A DNA stretch of 64,000 nucleotides from Crotophaga sulcirostris (Eukaryota; Chordata; Aves; Cuculiformes; Crotophagidae): the NCBI GenBank assembly GCA_013397455.1, contig VYZB01000278.1, positions 532,914 through 596,913 on the forward strand. Reading direction: 5' to 3'. Positions 13,551-30,510 of this stretch are shown piece after piece. Numbering within the stretch: position 1 is the stretch's first letter; each line of letters opens with the position of its first letter. The notes under the pieces are model-generated. The model searched no databases, was not told where the DNA came from, and worked only from the letters and a program-made list of their open reading frames with translations. The position numbers and the translations under genes are program-made.

Positions 13551-15029
13551 TACATAGCCTGTTCTCGAGTTAGTGGCAGAACTTGAGAATGGACACTGAA
13601 ACTGAAATAACCACATTTCAGAAGGTGCAAACTGAATAATTTCTAAATTGTTATGGTTAATTCCTGGTGGCAAACACTCCCAGATGATGGAAACAGCTCG
13701 ATGAGCCTTTTGTATCAACCTCTTGATGAGCAGATCCTACTAACTCTTAAAACAATGTAACACACTCACTAAATCAAGATGTCAGCCAACTCCTGTGAGA
13801 AACTTTGAATCCTTGCAGTTCTGGCTCCTTTTTATCATAAACCTGCTGTCTTATTTTCCAAAGGCAGACGTAAGTTTACATCCTTAACCTTGCAGGGCTT
13901 GGACAGCCACTCAAACCTATGTTAATTTTTCTTCTTTTTTCGACTTCCACTTCCTGGGCTGCATAACTTAACTTACATACCTATCTTCAGAAATCGTATC
14001 TTCATACTTTGTTCTTTGGGTTGATTAAATGTTGTCTGCCAGTGGTAATGAACTGCTCTCTGAAAGTCAACAGAGTTATTCAAAATGGGGAAAAATATAT
14101 TTGTATAATACTAGATGCAGTAGAAAAGAGTAAGATAGTTGGTACTAACTTTGCTAACTTTTTTTTGCATATTTATTAGTCCATTTGAGGTGTTTAGAAC
14201 CTTGTAACCAAATCAGAAAAGTTCTCAATACAGGTTTCCTCAATACATTTTTTTCCAAGTTAGATCTTGACAATCAGGGAGCAAGTTATCTGTAGTTAGT
14301 AGGAGACCACTTTAAGAAAATCTGCATTGGATGCGTCTTTCACTTTGAAATATAGCTTTAGTGTTAGGATAAATTCAGAAAATATGGTCGTGCATTTCTC
14401 TGTTTTAATCATCTGGGAAGTGTTTTTCATGTCATCACATGTCACTGTTTGTGACAGACTATTCATTTCTAAACAAATGGTGTTTTTATTTGTATATCAC
14501 GTACATAGAAATTATTTCAAAACTGAATAGATCTAGAAAAAAAACTAAGTGCTAACTAAAGATTAAACTGTTTCAGGTCCAGAGGCCTTAAGGTGTATGA
14601 GGCTAGTATAAATAGTATACTGTGAAATAAGAATTTCAGTTTGTGGTAAATCTGTCTGTCCCCAGCAGCTTCAGATAAAATAATTTTATCCTTCTAGATC
14701 ACATCAATTTGCCAGTCAGTGGTTCATGTATCAAAGAGCATTCTGTGAAAATATCAATATCATTGGTTAATATAAATGAAATTAATTTTTAAAGCTGGGC
14801 TAAAGGTTGACATCTGAAAAATTGCATTACTTTGCAGAAGAGAAATTTCTGTCTTCCAGTGAAATTTCAGGTCACAAGGGCAAGTAATTTTCACAATCTT
14901 CAATGGGAACCAGTGAAATATGAACTTCATTGTCACCTAGCCCCAAAGCGATAAGATAAAATGAGCTGATACATCATTTGCTGTGGTTTTATCATCTCCT
15001 CCAGTAATTGGAAGAGAAAACATAAGAGT

Positions 15030-15076
15030 CCTTTACCACCCCCCTCCCCAATCCGTTCACCACCCACACCCGGGCA
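15030..15076 (-). other. C-rich tract, possible G-quadruplex on - strand
   Basis: C-runs of 6, 4, 3 and 3 bases occur in 15040-15073. On the - strand they give four G-runs, one pair separated by a long loop of about 13 nt. Such a sequence may fold as an imperfect quadruplex, but the long loop makes this uncertain. It stands out in an otherwise AT-rich intron. Confidence 0.35.
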
Positions 15077-15429
15077 TAAGCTATTTTGCTCTGATCGATA
15101 CAAAGGTCACAGAGTATTTATTTATTTATTTAATTTTTAAATGCTGGGTAAAACTGTCTAGTGGAACATTAAAGTAATGAATATGCTTAATTGAGTTTGT
15201 CACCCATGAAAATGCTGAACATTATTGTATAGCAGACTGTGTATGCTCACAGAAGGGACTGGATGGGAGACTACTACTGTTTGCTTGTCAATTTAAGTGG
15301 TTGATTGTATAAATATCTGAGATTTAAAATGAACATCTTATTGTTCTCTTGAGAAACCTAAAATAAACTAATAAGCACTGTGATTTATTTAAGAGCGTAT
15401 GGGTATTCAAAATTATTAATAAAGATCTA

Positions 15430-15680
15430 ATTACCTATTGGTTTGGTTGTACTTGAATGTGTTTAAACAAAGAGCACAGTAAGACCCTTTCACTGTGAAT
15501 CATGCTGCAAAGGACTAAATTGTACCTGGACAGTAGGATCTGAGGATCCTCAGTCACCGGGATGAGATTGTGGTGATGATCCAGGTTCCTCATGAACCAA
15601 GAGTCAGGGTCTGTAACCTTTAAGTGCTGCAATTTTGCCTTCCTGAACAAAAGTGACCCCAAATGACAGAGAATGCTGCA
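15430..15680. other. Complex-sequence intronic block, unidentified
   Basis: This segment of balanced base composition sits between AT-rich intron stretches. It has an AGGATC TGAGGATCCT repeat near 15536-15550 and TGACCCCAAATGACA near 15653, which resembles a nuclear-receptor half-site cluster. A 75-codon open frame on the - strand (15435-15662) matches no family I recognise and is probably chance. It could be an old repeat or a conserved element. Confidence 0.25.
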
Positions 15681-17309
15681 AGAAGAATGTATTTATGGAT
15701 TTTATATCTCAACTATGGTCAAATTTAAATGCAAATTAAATGCTTTATTTATTTGTATTTCAAATGTTTTGGTTTGGGCTTTGGTGTTCTTTTGTTTTTT
15801 TTTTTTTTTGGTTTGATACATCATAACTTTTTCAGAAATATACAAATGTGTATCAGCTTTTTAAATAAGCTATTTAGTTTTTATTTTACTCATGGCAATT
15901 AAATTGGCTGGCACATTAAAGTAATGCAATTATTCAATTACTCTTTCAGTTCTATAACCCATTTGCAGACTTAATTACTTCTAGCCTATTCACATTTTCA
16001 AGATCAATAGTACTTTTCTCTAAAATAAAATAAAATATATGATAGGTGATTGGTTTGCTTAAAAAGTAAAGCACAATGTTCGTTTAGTCTTCAGTAAAAT
16101 ATTACTTTTCTAATTCAGGAGGCAGATGTAGTGATGGTATTTTTCAACAATTGCATGTAATCTTTTATGAGAGACATTGTTTCTGATGAACATACAAGGA
16201 GGGTTTTGAAAATGTAGTGTGGAGCGTTTATTTTCAAAACTAAAATGATAGAATAACTTCTGAGTTAGTGTTTTAATGTTGGGAAATTAGCTGGTATACA
16301 ACTATGAATTGTGAGAACTTCTTTATGTGTGATCTTAATTCATAATCAGTACTATGCTCCCTGATTTTTCATGCAACTCTGATTTCAGAATCTCCTTGAA
16401 GTGGAAATTAAAGCTGGCTATTCTTTATTTACTAGTTTCTTGGGGAGTTTCTTCCAGCCGTGCAGTGTCAGGGGCTGCAGCATGAGTATGAGGACTGATT
16501 GCAGGTTTAGACCTTCATATTTATTACTTGAAGTAAAGAAGGGACTTTATGCAAAGGTGAAAGTCATTTTGTATTTTGAGTGGGATCACAATGCCGTCTG
16601 TTCATCTGCTGTTGCCAAAATCTAATCACAGAACTGTTGGTCTAATGTGAGTTTTGGAACCATAGGCTCCAAAACCAATTGGCTCATTTGTTTATTTTAA
16701 GTATTTTTAGATGAAATTGTACACTACATAAATAGTCTTTGCTCCTGTAAGGTGCAGTATCTTTTGAAACAAATGAAATGTGTGGTACATTAAGCCTCAA
16801 TCTAATGTGTCAAATCTACTTAGATTCTATAAATACTTTTTCATGTGTGGAAAGTGGTACTGTTTGTACATATTAAATTAGGTTGTACACCCTTATTAGT
16901 CTTTGTTCGACAAGTTTTTCTAAAACTGATGGTGACAAAAGATATGATTCTCTTTAAAAATGAGTTATTTTTAAACTCAACATATTGTACAATAGTATGT
17001 AGAAGATAGTTGTTCTTAAATTCTTAAGTAGAATTCTGTGTTTTGTGGCTTATGAGTGAAGACAGGCAAATGCAAAAATAGTTGTTGCAAGTTGTAATTC
17101 TGATAATTTTAGACATGGTAACATTGGTTAAAAAAATAATTTAAAAATCCCTTTGCCAGAATAAAAATACTGAATTTAATTTGAAGTATGAGTCAGTTTC
17201 TGCAACTAGGTGGTTCTATTAATCACATAATTGACAGGGAGTAAAAGGTTGAATTGGATTTTCATAAGGAATACTTAGTAATGCATATGAAAGAAATGTA
17301 TTTGTCTTC

Positions 17310-17500
17310 TGGACTTTTCATCTACTGTAGGTGGTGGGATGAGCGCGGAGCACTGGTAATAATGCAGTTTCCATAGCAACTGGTTCATTGGCGGGCTAGA
17401 CCTCTGTCTAGGGTGCTGTCAGTGAGCCTGGAGTTTCAGAGAACAGTGTCCCAAAAAAGGTCTGCTTCCACCTAATCCAGTTTTAATTGAACTCCAGAGA
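17310..17500. promoter_or_regulatory. Candidate conserved element containing an RFX X-box
   Basis: Bases 17367-17380 read GTTTCCATAGCAAC. This is an almost ideal X-box, the imperfect inverted repeat bound by RFX transcription factors (half-sites GTTNCC and GGYAAC-like with a 2-bp spacer). It lies in a CpG-bearing, GC-richer stretch (GAGCGCGGAGCACTGG, TTGGCGGGCTAGACC) that also holds a short palindrome, CTAGAC (17396-17401) with GTCTAG (17406-17411). RFX sites are typical of ciliary and neural gene control. The motif is directly visible; enhancer function is inferred. Confidence 0.45.
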
Positions 17501-19659
17501 CTTTGAAGTGAAGCTGCAGACCAGGCAGACACTATTCCAACTCAAAATTAAGGCCTTGCTCAGCTAGGCCTCAGCTGCTTCTCACTCCTGATAACTTCTG
17601 TTAATGAGTGGTTTGAAAAATTGTTACAGTGGTGACTGGTAGTGTTTCTGAGGCACAGTTCCATTTACTGCTGTAAATCCTGTTATACTGAATTCAATAA
17701 CTTTATCATGGCTGTATAGGATGCACAATGTAAACCATGTCAGTGCTTTTCCTTCCAATTTTGAAGCAGTTGCATGCAGCAAGCTTTTGGCTATGTGCAG
17801 GGTTTCCACTGTCAAAAAAAAAGCTCATTTCACAGGGTAAAAGCAATACTTTTTTAACTTTCTGATTTTGCTCACTGTATCCATGTAACAAGTGTGTGTA
17901 TTTGCAGTCCACAGACTGATAGTGACAAGCCGGCTGTTGTGTTTTAATTTTCACTACAGAAAATTGTAGGTCATCACTTTCCTGTCTGTCTCAAAAACTG
18001 ATCATTGAAATTATAAGCTCCAATTTAAAGGTCATAGAATGGATGAAGACTAGCAGAAGAACTAAGAGATTTTTGAACACAAATACCGCAACTTTGTCTC
18101 CTTTGTTAACCTCTTTTGTTGTTGTGCTCTTTAAAAGGATATTTATATGCATGTGACAGAAGCCAGTCCTGGTGGTTCTGAATAACCCCATAGAATTATA
18201 CAAATCTGCCAATTAGTGTGGATGGGTTATGGATGTAGTATGGAAAGTGTCAGCATAGCCCATGTCTTTTAGTTTCCCCAGTTCCAGAAATGTTTAGAAA
18301 CCATTGACAATCTCTGATCCTTTCATTGCATTTCTAGAATTTAATATTGGAATAAGTATTCTTTTTTTCCTTCTCTTCCCGTGTGTGGGGAAGTGTTGGG
18401 AGAGAGGTTATCTGTGGCACTTGTATTGAGGGAAAGATGAGGAATTCAGGAAAAATAGAGACTTCATGGGAGTTGGTTTGCTTTGTACCTTCTGATCTTC
18501 TCCACTGTCTGCTCTTGGCTTGCCAGTCGTCTTTGCTTTTAATTTACAAAGGTGGTACAGTATTTTATACTGTATCATATAGTACTTTTGTAATGGTGCT
18601 TCTGCTCTCTGTGCTGCAAAAATGCAAGTTATTTGTAAATATATACTACACGTGAGGCAAAATCCTCCTTTGTTAAAAATCTATAAACAAATGAGAGGGT
18701 TCATTAACAGTCTTCAATACGCTAAAGGCTTGAATTTAACTTTTTTTATGTGCAATATATTGCTCAAGTGAAATAGGAGTAAGAGTGATGTTAACTAGGA
18801 TTATATTTGAATCTCTTTTTCTGCGATGGATTTCTGTAAGTGCTTTTTTGCTTGCTAAAATTGGCAAATCTCAGATTTTCCTTCACTCATGGTTTGCTAA
18901 TCTGAGGCAGAGAAGTGTCCAATCTGCTGTCCCTTAACACTTACATAATTAAGCTTTGAAATGAAAAGGAAAAAGTGAAGCAACAAAGAAACAAAGTGGC
19001 TGAGGACTGAAAATGGGATTAGTTTGAATTGTGAAGGCAGACTAAGCATCTGTGTCTGTCAGATGGGATGACAGGAATTGTAACAAGTTACTTTGACAAC
19101 CGCTTACTCCATAGAGAGATTATGCTGAGTTCATTTGCAGGTTTGTGTTTAACCTTAGCTGACAAAATGATACTTAACCTCTTATACAGCCAACCTTTAT
19201 AGTTCCAGAATTAATGAATGTTGCCTTAACGATAAATGTAAGGAACATTTTTTTCTTTAAACACATTTTTTTTCTTGCTTATTTGTTACAGACCTGTTAT
19301 TACAATGCTAAAGTGAGTGCAGATATATCTAATGGTACTACTAATATGTTTCAGAATATGTTTTTTGTGCTTTGCTGAAGTGCCAAACATTTCTTAATAC
19401 TTCTGAAACTCCCTTGGTTATGGAAAATAGACAGTTATCTTTAAAGGAAAAATATACATGAGTAGTGGAATTGAGGACTTCAAAAAAATCTGTTACAGCT
19501 TCATGGTGTGATTTGAAGTTTGAGCATATTTTAATTTTTCTGCAGGTTTTGCAGATAATTGGTAGAATCTGTGTTTGTGGCCCAAACAGTTTCTCCTTTT
19601 CAGTGTTTCTTATACTGACAACATATTTAAAACATTCTCTCTCTGTGTGTTTCTACTAG

Positions 19660-19777
19660 ATTCTGGCATACACAGAAGGACTCCATGGAAAATGGCTCTT
19701 TTCAGAGATTCGAGCTATCTTTTCCCGACGTTATCTTTTGCAAAATACAGCACTGGAGATATTTATGGCAAATAGAG
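19660..19777 (+). CDS. LRBA: LRBA internal exon 1 of 7 in window (PH-like domain)
   Basis: Read from 19660 in frame, this exon encodes [20 protein letters not shown] followed by [19 protein letters not shown]. It is the C-terminal half of the PH-like domain, which in BEACH proteins packs tightly against the BEACH fold. It is preceded by a T/C-rich acceptor ending TTCTACTAG (AG at 19658-19659) and followed by donor GTACTA. It is 118 nt long: it starts in phase 0 and leaves one base, G, which joins TT of the next exon to form Val. The YTEGLHGKW and [11 protein letters not shown] stretches are shared by LRBA and NBEA, so the LRBA choice rests on later exons. The ATG-initiated frame overlapping this exon (19575-19775) is a different, non-coding frame. 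Confidence 0.95.
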
Positions 19778-21309
19778 GTACTATGAGTTTAGACAAATGG
19801 CAAGTGTTTATTTGGGGCTGTGTGCATGCTGTTTGGCTGTTTAGTCACATCTTTTTTTGTTATGGTTTTGTATAGATAGCAAAAGGGTTTGGATTAAGTG
19901 TCTCAATATTTAAGTTAGTATATTTTGTAATTTAGTTTTATCTTTTTTTTTTTTAAATAAAGAATGATGACCAAACGTGATAACTGGGAATTAGCAATGC
20001 CTCACTTTCAATTACATCCACGTGTTTATCTGGCATTCTCTGAAAACTCTTGCTTAAGGCATACCTACCTCTGATCTGTTATGCATGAAGGGGTTTTTTT
20101 GTCCCTTTGGAGGGTTGATGGTTGTTATATAAACTGAAAACAACATAGTGAGAGAACTTCACTACTGGATTAGACCAGTGATTGGTATACCTTCCTGCTT
20201 TATTTTTCGTAATAATTTCTTTCAGATAGACCTTAATGGAACTGATGAGGAATAAATGTGGATTTACCTTATTTATGAACCTTTTCTTCCACCCTCCCCT
20301 CTTGTCAGTTCCTTTTTCAGACTCACATATATACTGTGAGAAATCACTCAAAATATAGTGTGTTGAGATTTAAAAAACTTTCTTCTGGTATTTTTCCCCC
20401 TAAATTTTATTTTAAACCAGGTTATATGATGTCTCTGCAGTTTGAAGTAAGATTCTTCAGGTACTCTTAGTCCTTTTGTACTGATAATGAAATTTTGAAA
20501 AACAAATTTGAAAAACATGTAAACAAAGATATCAAGTAAATTAGGTCTTAAGATGACACTTCACCGAAACAATGTTTCACATTTTAAATGATAATGATGT
20601 GAAATGTTGTTGTCCTGAAATGAGTAAATATTTCACAGGATAATGTATTTTATGCAGTTAGTGTTCTAATCAATAAGTTTTTGTCTGACCTTAAAATGGT
20701 CTCTAATCTTGTACATGGCTTCTAAGTATTCAGACACATATCTCGCAGAGCATTGTTGCACATAGCTGAAGTACATATTGTCCAACAAAATATTAATTGT
20801 ATATGTAAACACTTTCCTATTTAGAAGCCTTTAGTCGTACTCTTTTAATCATAAATGTCCACTGGTAATACCAGAATTAGTTATTTTGTTTTTTTAGGTT
20901 GCTATTTTATGTGTCACTGAATATTTCAAACAAAATATGAAGATAATGTTTTAAAGAATATATCCTGAAAATCTCTACAAAATAAACTAGTAAACATGTG
21001 ATCCAATTAATACAGAAACTTTTTTTTAATCAGTTCTAGACAGTCGATCTGTGCATGTAGGTTTAACTTCTATTCAGAAAGCAAAACAAATGGAGATGTA
21101 AGGTTTGTAATAGTGACAATTTCTGTTGGAATTCCTGTTAATGGTAAATTAACGCAGTTCTGGAAATTATTAAAAAATTACATCTATAGTAACCTGAAGG
21201 AAACACGCCTAATCTTTTACCTGTTCAACACTTGAGCTTAGGGTTACATTTTATTGAGCCAGAAAGCCAAGCATAAAATCATGACATATTTCATCTCTTC
21301 TGTTCACAG
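19778..21309 (+). other. LRBA: LRBA intron, 1,532 bp
   Basis: Donor GTACTA, acceptor TCTTCTGTTCACAG. AT-rich. It contains a T12 run (19943-19954) and an imperfect stem-loop at 20570-20609. There is no repeat or exon that I recognise. Confidence 0.9.
20570..20609. repeat. Imperfect stem-loop
   Basis: CAATGTTTCACAT (20570-20582) pairs with ATGTGAAATGTTG (20597-20609) at 11 of 13 positions around a 14-nt loop. It lies in an intron. No small RNA family is recognised, and the stem is too short for a typical microRNA precursor. Confidence 0.6.
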
Positions 21310-21412
21310 TTGCTGTCATGTTCAACTTTCCTGACCAAGCAACAGTAAAGAAAGTGGTCAACTGTCTACCTCGAGTTGGTATTGGTACTGTCTTTGGACT
21401 ACCCCAGACCAG
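21310..21412 (+). CDS. LRBA: LRBA internal exon 2 of 7 in window (end of PH-like domain, linker)
   Basis: This 103-nt exon completes a split Val and encodes [20 protein letters not shown] followed by [15 protein letters not shown]. It contributes the last strand and helix of the PH-like domain and the start of the linker to BEACH. Acceptor AG is at 21308-21309 after TCTTCTGTTCAC; the donor GTATTTT follows AG at 21411-21412, which are the first two bases of an Arg codon completed by A of the next exon. The MFNFPD and LPRVG motifs are typical of LRBA/NBEA. The Cys in VVNCLPRV sits where I would expect a Tyr or similar residue in related proteins, a minor lineage difference. Confidence 0.95.
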
Positions 21413-25867
<4,455 letters not shown>

Positions 25868-27759
25868 TAGTTATCACACTAGCTTTCTGTCTTGTTAGTG
25901 TTTTCTGCAGTGTTTGATACATTAATGTTAAATGCATGACCATTTATAGTGTTTCATTTCTATAGATGTATAATGACAGTAGGGATCAGATTGCAGAAAT
26001 ATGAATTATTGATGTGTTCTTATGGCTTCCGATTTATCAATTTAATAACTGCTAATGGAAGGTGCTTTTAGTTAGAGCATATGTGTTACATTTAATTTCA
26101 AATTTTAATGATGTTAGGAATGCTGAGACTGTTAAAAATTAGCCAGAAAATTTTCTGGTTTTCTGATGAGAATTGTGCTTTTTTAGCAGCAAAGCCTGTG
26201 ATACCATTGTATTTTAAACACTTAGGAATCATTGCACTTTGTTTTTTCACTTCCTCTGGGTATCCGCTTCAGGTATGCTGGAGTAATGCACTTGTCCTTT
26301 GCCAGAAAGGCATTGTTAGTTTCTAACAACTTTTCCAAAAAGCTCGTTTCTGGCAGAGTAGCCTTATTTTTCTAAGGTTCTTTCCCAAACAAACACATGC
26401 AGATGCGATATTATACAGCCCATTTAAAGCTTTATAGAATGCGATTATTCTCTTTCAAACTCTTCCAAGAAAGAAATATTTCATTTTACAAAGTAGAAAC
26501 ATGTTTCATTTTCTCTACAAAGACTAGGTGCACTGATCAACAAACAGGAGCTTCTTCTAAAAGCTAGCTATTATGGGAAATCATTGGCACATGGAGCAAT
26601 ATATTTAAATAGTGGAAATTGCAAATAATGTATTTTAATTATCGCTTGTTTTTTACAAGTCTTCCATAAAAAATGGCAAGTTGATAGCAAAAAAAAAAAT
26701 CCTTAAAGAAGTAAGGCAGTTTGAAAACTATGAACTTAATACAGGAAATAATTATTGCAATAGTAAATGTCAGTCATAATTGTATTATAAGTAGAAGTTT
26801 CATTAATATTATTTAGACCTGTAACGTGATATCTTTGGGAACTTTTAATGTAAGAGGTGTTTGGGAAAGAATCACCCCTATTGTTAGGGAGTAGTGAATG
26901 TTTATAAATATATGAATATTCAACATGCACTTTCTCTTGTGTTCTGTAAATGATGTTGATCAGACAGTGCATCTTGGTCTTTGAAAATGTGACTACTGTT
27001 CTGGATGAATGCTAATCCTTCCTTTATACACAATGAAAGTCTTTATGCCATACATATGTCAGATACAGCAGTTCAGATTCTGGTTACTGTTTAGGCATTT
27101 CTAACAGTATCACCGTTATGTAGTTTGAATGTTAAACTTTGTGTCAGATGATGACTTCATGGAAAATACCTGAAAAACTTTGCTAATGTTCAACTATGAA
27201 AATGCTTGAATGCCATCTATATTGTGATACTTTCATTGTCATACTGTTATCTTGGGCATAAATGCTTCAAAATAAGTGTATTGTAACATGTCTGTGCTTT
27301 TGCACTGCTAAAAGTTTTAAAAATATTTAAAGATTTTTTTTTTCACTTTTTCATGGTTTTGACAATCTTTTACTTTTAACAGTTTTTTAACATTTCTTTT
27401 TGTTACCCGTGTCCAGAAACACATCATAATTTAGTGCTCCCATTGAGTAATGAAAAGGAGAACTTTGATTTTCATCTGGCAGAATGAATGTCAGGTCGAT
27501 ATTTTTAATTTTTTTGTACCTAAGAAAATTTAAAATGAAGAATTTTTCTTTATTTTTTTTTTAGAAACTGCAAGTTAAGGTTAGGTATTACACAGTGTCA
27601 AATATGAATAACAGCTTTGCTAATATATTAGCTAGTAAGTCCACAGTTAGTACAGATTTAAAGAGCTGCAGTGTATAGGTTAAACCAACACTTTATTTAA
27701 GCAGCTTCTTATGGCATTGTTTTGAACATCAGTCACACAATGATAAACCAAAGCAACTG

Positions 27760-27870
27760 AAATGGATTGTGGTTAATATTACTGTCAGCCTGATGAATGC
27801 TCCTGACAAATGCCAGGAGTGCACTGCCAGTCTGTTACCGTGCTTTGACTCGAGTGTTTATTTCTTAAGA
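27760..27870. promoter_or_regulatory. Weak candidate conserved non-coding block
   Basis: A block of mixed composition in the long intron has E-box/TAAT-like words and the near-palindromic pair CTGACAAATG and GCACTGCCAGTCTGTTACCG around 27803-27842. It lacks simple-sequence runs. It is listed only because it differs in texture from flanking AT-rich DNA; function is unknown. Confidence 0.2.
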
Positions 27871-30349
27871 GGTGACTATGGTTTGGAATGAGTATTACAT
27901 GTTATATTTATAGCTGCATATATTTTATTTATACAACAGACACAGTTTCCCACCAGAATGTGTCCCATTTTCCGCATTACTTAAGCTATTCAAAAGCATA
28001 TTTTTTTCCTTTTTTGTATTCAGTGGAAGCAATAAATTGTTTTGTATTTCTGGACTTGGATAAGGAAAGAAATAGAAGTAAAAATATAAGGAAAATACTG
28101 AGATATCAAAGCATGACTTTATAGTCTCAAAAGATTGTTACAAGATCTTGCTGTATGCAGGTAGTTGTTGATAATTTTCCTTTCATAAGGCACAAAATTT
28201 TTGTCAGATCATAAACTGACACTACTAGAAGAAGAAAATTATGCTGTTCTTATATTTTTTGTCTTCCCTATAGCTACGTGTGTACATAATACTTTTATTC
28301 TCATTTTTGTCATTTTCATGCAATATTTGCTAAATCATCATCATTTTTATAGTGGTTATTATGGACATAATGACTTCTTTTCCAGTAAAGTGTACAAAAG
28401 TAACAAATAGCTCTCACCTTCAGTGAAGTGAGGTGTTTAATTGGTATGTGGGAGCCGCTGATATTAAACACACTTTGACAGAAGAGAAGTAGTAGATTTT
28501 TTTACTTTGACAAACTAGGCTGAATTCTGTTGCATGGTGCCCATTTCAGGAGCACAAATTCACTACACACATAACTTGTGCTGTGTATTTCCCCACGTGA
28601 GGAAACAGAGAGGGATGGGCATGAAATTTGCTTAGTTATCTCTTGTTGCCCCCTTGACAGAGAGATAGAAAGTAACAAATGTTTTGATGTGCACCTATTA
28701 TACTTTTTCAAATTTTTAAAAGAAATACTTTTGTTCAGAGAGGCATTAAAGCTTCTACAGGCTTTCTGTGAACTAGTGCTTTTCATGCAGGAAATGGAAA
28801 TTATGTTTTATTCAGCTCATCATTGAACACAAAATCAATGCAGGTTACTACTAGTTAAAACTGATAAACCCACTGGAAGGACTCAGAGTCCTTCTAAGCA
28901 CAAAGTTCCAAAACTGGACACTAAAAGAAGGTGAGAGGAACAGTGTGAGAACTAACAATAGTGAGTGCAGTGGTGATTACTTATTTTGATAGGCAATTAC
29001 ACCTGGAATTTAGACACTGAAGCCTGTGATGCTTGACACTGCTGTGCTCAGCATCTGCCCTGGTTGCCGTGTCACTGGTATTTCAGGCAGTAAATTTGTC
29101 TTCTGTACCTTTGACGAAGATACCACTTAATTAAATAGCATACCAAAACCAGACAGGATAAGCTCACAAGGAAGGTACAAATATTTTTCCTTCCAGGGCA
29201 GTTCGTGTGAATCCCTACCTAAAAGAGGACAGTACAGGAAATAAAATATTTCAAACTTTGTATCACAGTCCCTGACAGTTAAGAAAAGGTCTAGTATATA
29301 TTCTAGAATTTTGGATCACCTCAAGAAACAATGGTAGAGAAGTCAAGACCAGCCTACAACTACAGTCAGCCTGAAGCAGTGATAATCTGAAAAGGAGACA
29401 CATTCATTTGTTAGTCCGTCATGGATTTTTTTTATATTTTTAGTATAAAGGTATATTTATCAGATTCTCTTAATTATCAGATAACAAGTTACCATGCTTT
29501 CTTTGTGAAATGCAACTTGCTTCTTTGAGTAGGAGGGCACTCCATCCTCTCTAAAATTATATGCAGAATAGAGAACAGTTGAGAAATTATTGCAAAAACT
29601 GGTTTATCACCTTGCTGTAGGTGTACATTTGATCTCTATACCCGTTTCTGCAGAGAGGTCAGCAGGTCTACACTTTTGACATAACCATGTTAAAAGAAAC
29701 TTTTAGGGGAAAGGAAGCATTCAAACAGGAAGCAGTTTTTCAAGCAGTACCTTGATTTTTAGAGATGAATACATTAGGACCATTTAAGAAACCATGAAAG
29801 AGCAAAATCTGGCTGAGAAAAGAAAGCCTTTTTCTTGCAAATCTGTCCTCTCTGAATATAAGGAGCGAGAACTCAAAAGGGTTGGGACAGGAGGGAATTA
29901 GAGTTGTGATTGGGACCCTTGCTTGTGATATAAGAACTCAAAAGTCAAGTCCCTCTTTGCAGAAAGCTGTGCAAGAATGTGAAGTTCCTTTGTTCACATT
30001 CTAGGACAGTGCTATAATTTTAGAAATATTATGGATTTTCTTTGTTTGGACCAGAAAATCTATTGTGGAATTAGGAACTGTACCATCTAAGTGCTGAGTA
30101 GTGTTGTATTCTCATGAAAAGTTTTGGTTTAATACTGTAATTTTTTCTCATTTCTAAATGGGAGGAAAAAGATTTTGTGATTCTCAAATGCCAGTAACCT
30201 TTAGTCAGATTATGCCGGGGACTTTTGTGAATGATAAAACTACCCTTTCTGGCAGCTGAGTCAATCTATTGTATTATTTCCTTAAGCACATTTGCCAAAA
30301 TTAGGAGACAGATCTGCAAATGGCATATGGGACTATGACTGATCTGTTA

Positions 30350-30510
30350 CAGTCGTCTGGTTTCTCGGTCCTGAAAGTTGTTTTTGCAGCACCATGGTCA
30401 GGTACCCACCCAGCAAAAGCCCTCGTGTCTGCCAGCCTAGGCTCGGGTGGTTCAGGACCATGGACAGGCGCCCCCCCTCCGCCAAGTTCAAACCGTTCTG
30501 TTGAGAAGCA
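30350..30510. other. Isolated GC/CpG-rich patch in intron
   Basis: About 150 bp with several CpG dinucleotides (TCGTCTGG, CTCGGTCC, GCTCGGGTGG, GGCGCC, CTCCGCC), surrounded by AT-rich intron. It includes CCATGG twice and a C7 run (30471-30477). A 74-codon open frame crosses it but resembles nothing I know. It could be a small CpG cluster, an old retroposon piece, or an insertion. Confidence 0.4.

Larger units (their letters stand above)
1..19659 (+). other. LRBA: Upstream LRBA intron (3' part), no exon recognised
   Basis: I looked by eye for the preceding LRBA coding exon, whose peptide should resemble the first PH-domain strands and end just before ILAYTEG. I did not find it, so at least 19.6 kb of intron appears to precede the first exon here. 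The stretch is AT-rich, with many stop codons in all frames. It contains a CR1 copy (about 1756-2499), T-runs, a GC-richer unidentified block at 9.5-10.4 kb, and two blocks with transcription-factor-like motifs (13.3-13.55 and 17.3-17.5 kb). The rest shows nothing I can assign. A small upstream exon could have been missed. Confidence 0.6.

Noticed and set aside
15435..15662. 75-codon - strand ORF
   Set aside because: No family match. It starts and ends in ordinary intron, so it is most likely chance within an unidentified complex block.
18383..18655. 90-codon + strand ORF upstream of the first exon
   Set aside because: No homology recognised, no splice context in phase with the first LRBA exon, and the composition is typical of intron.
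20570..20609. Possible microRNA hairpin
   Set aside because: The 13-bp imperfect stem with a 14-nt loop is too short for a precursor, and the flanks do not extend the pairing.
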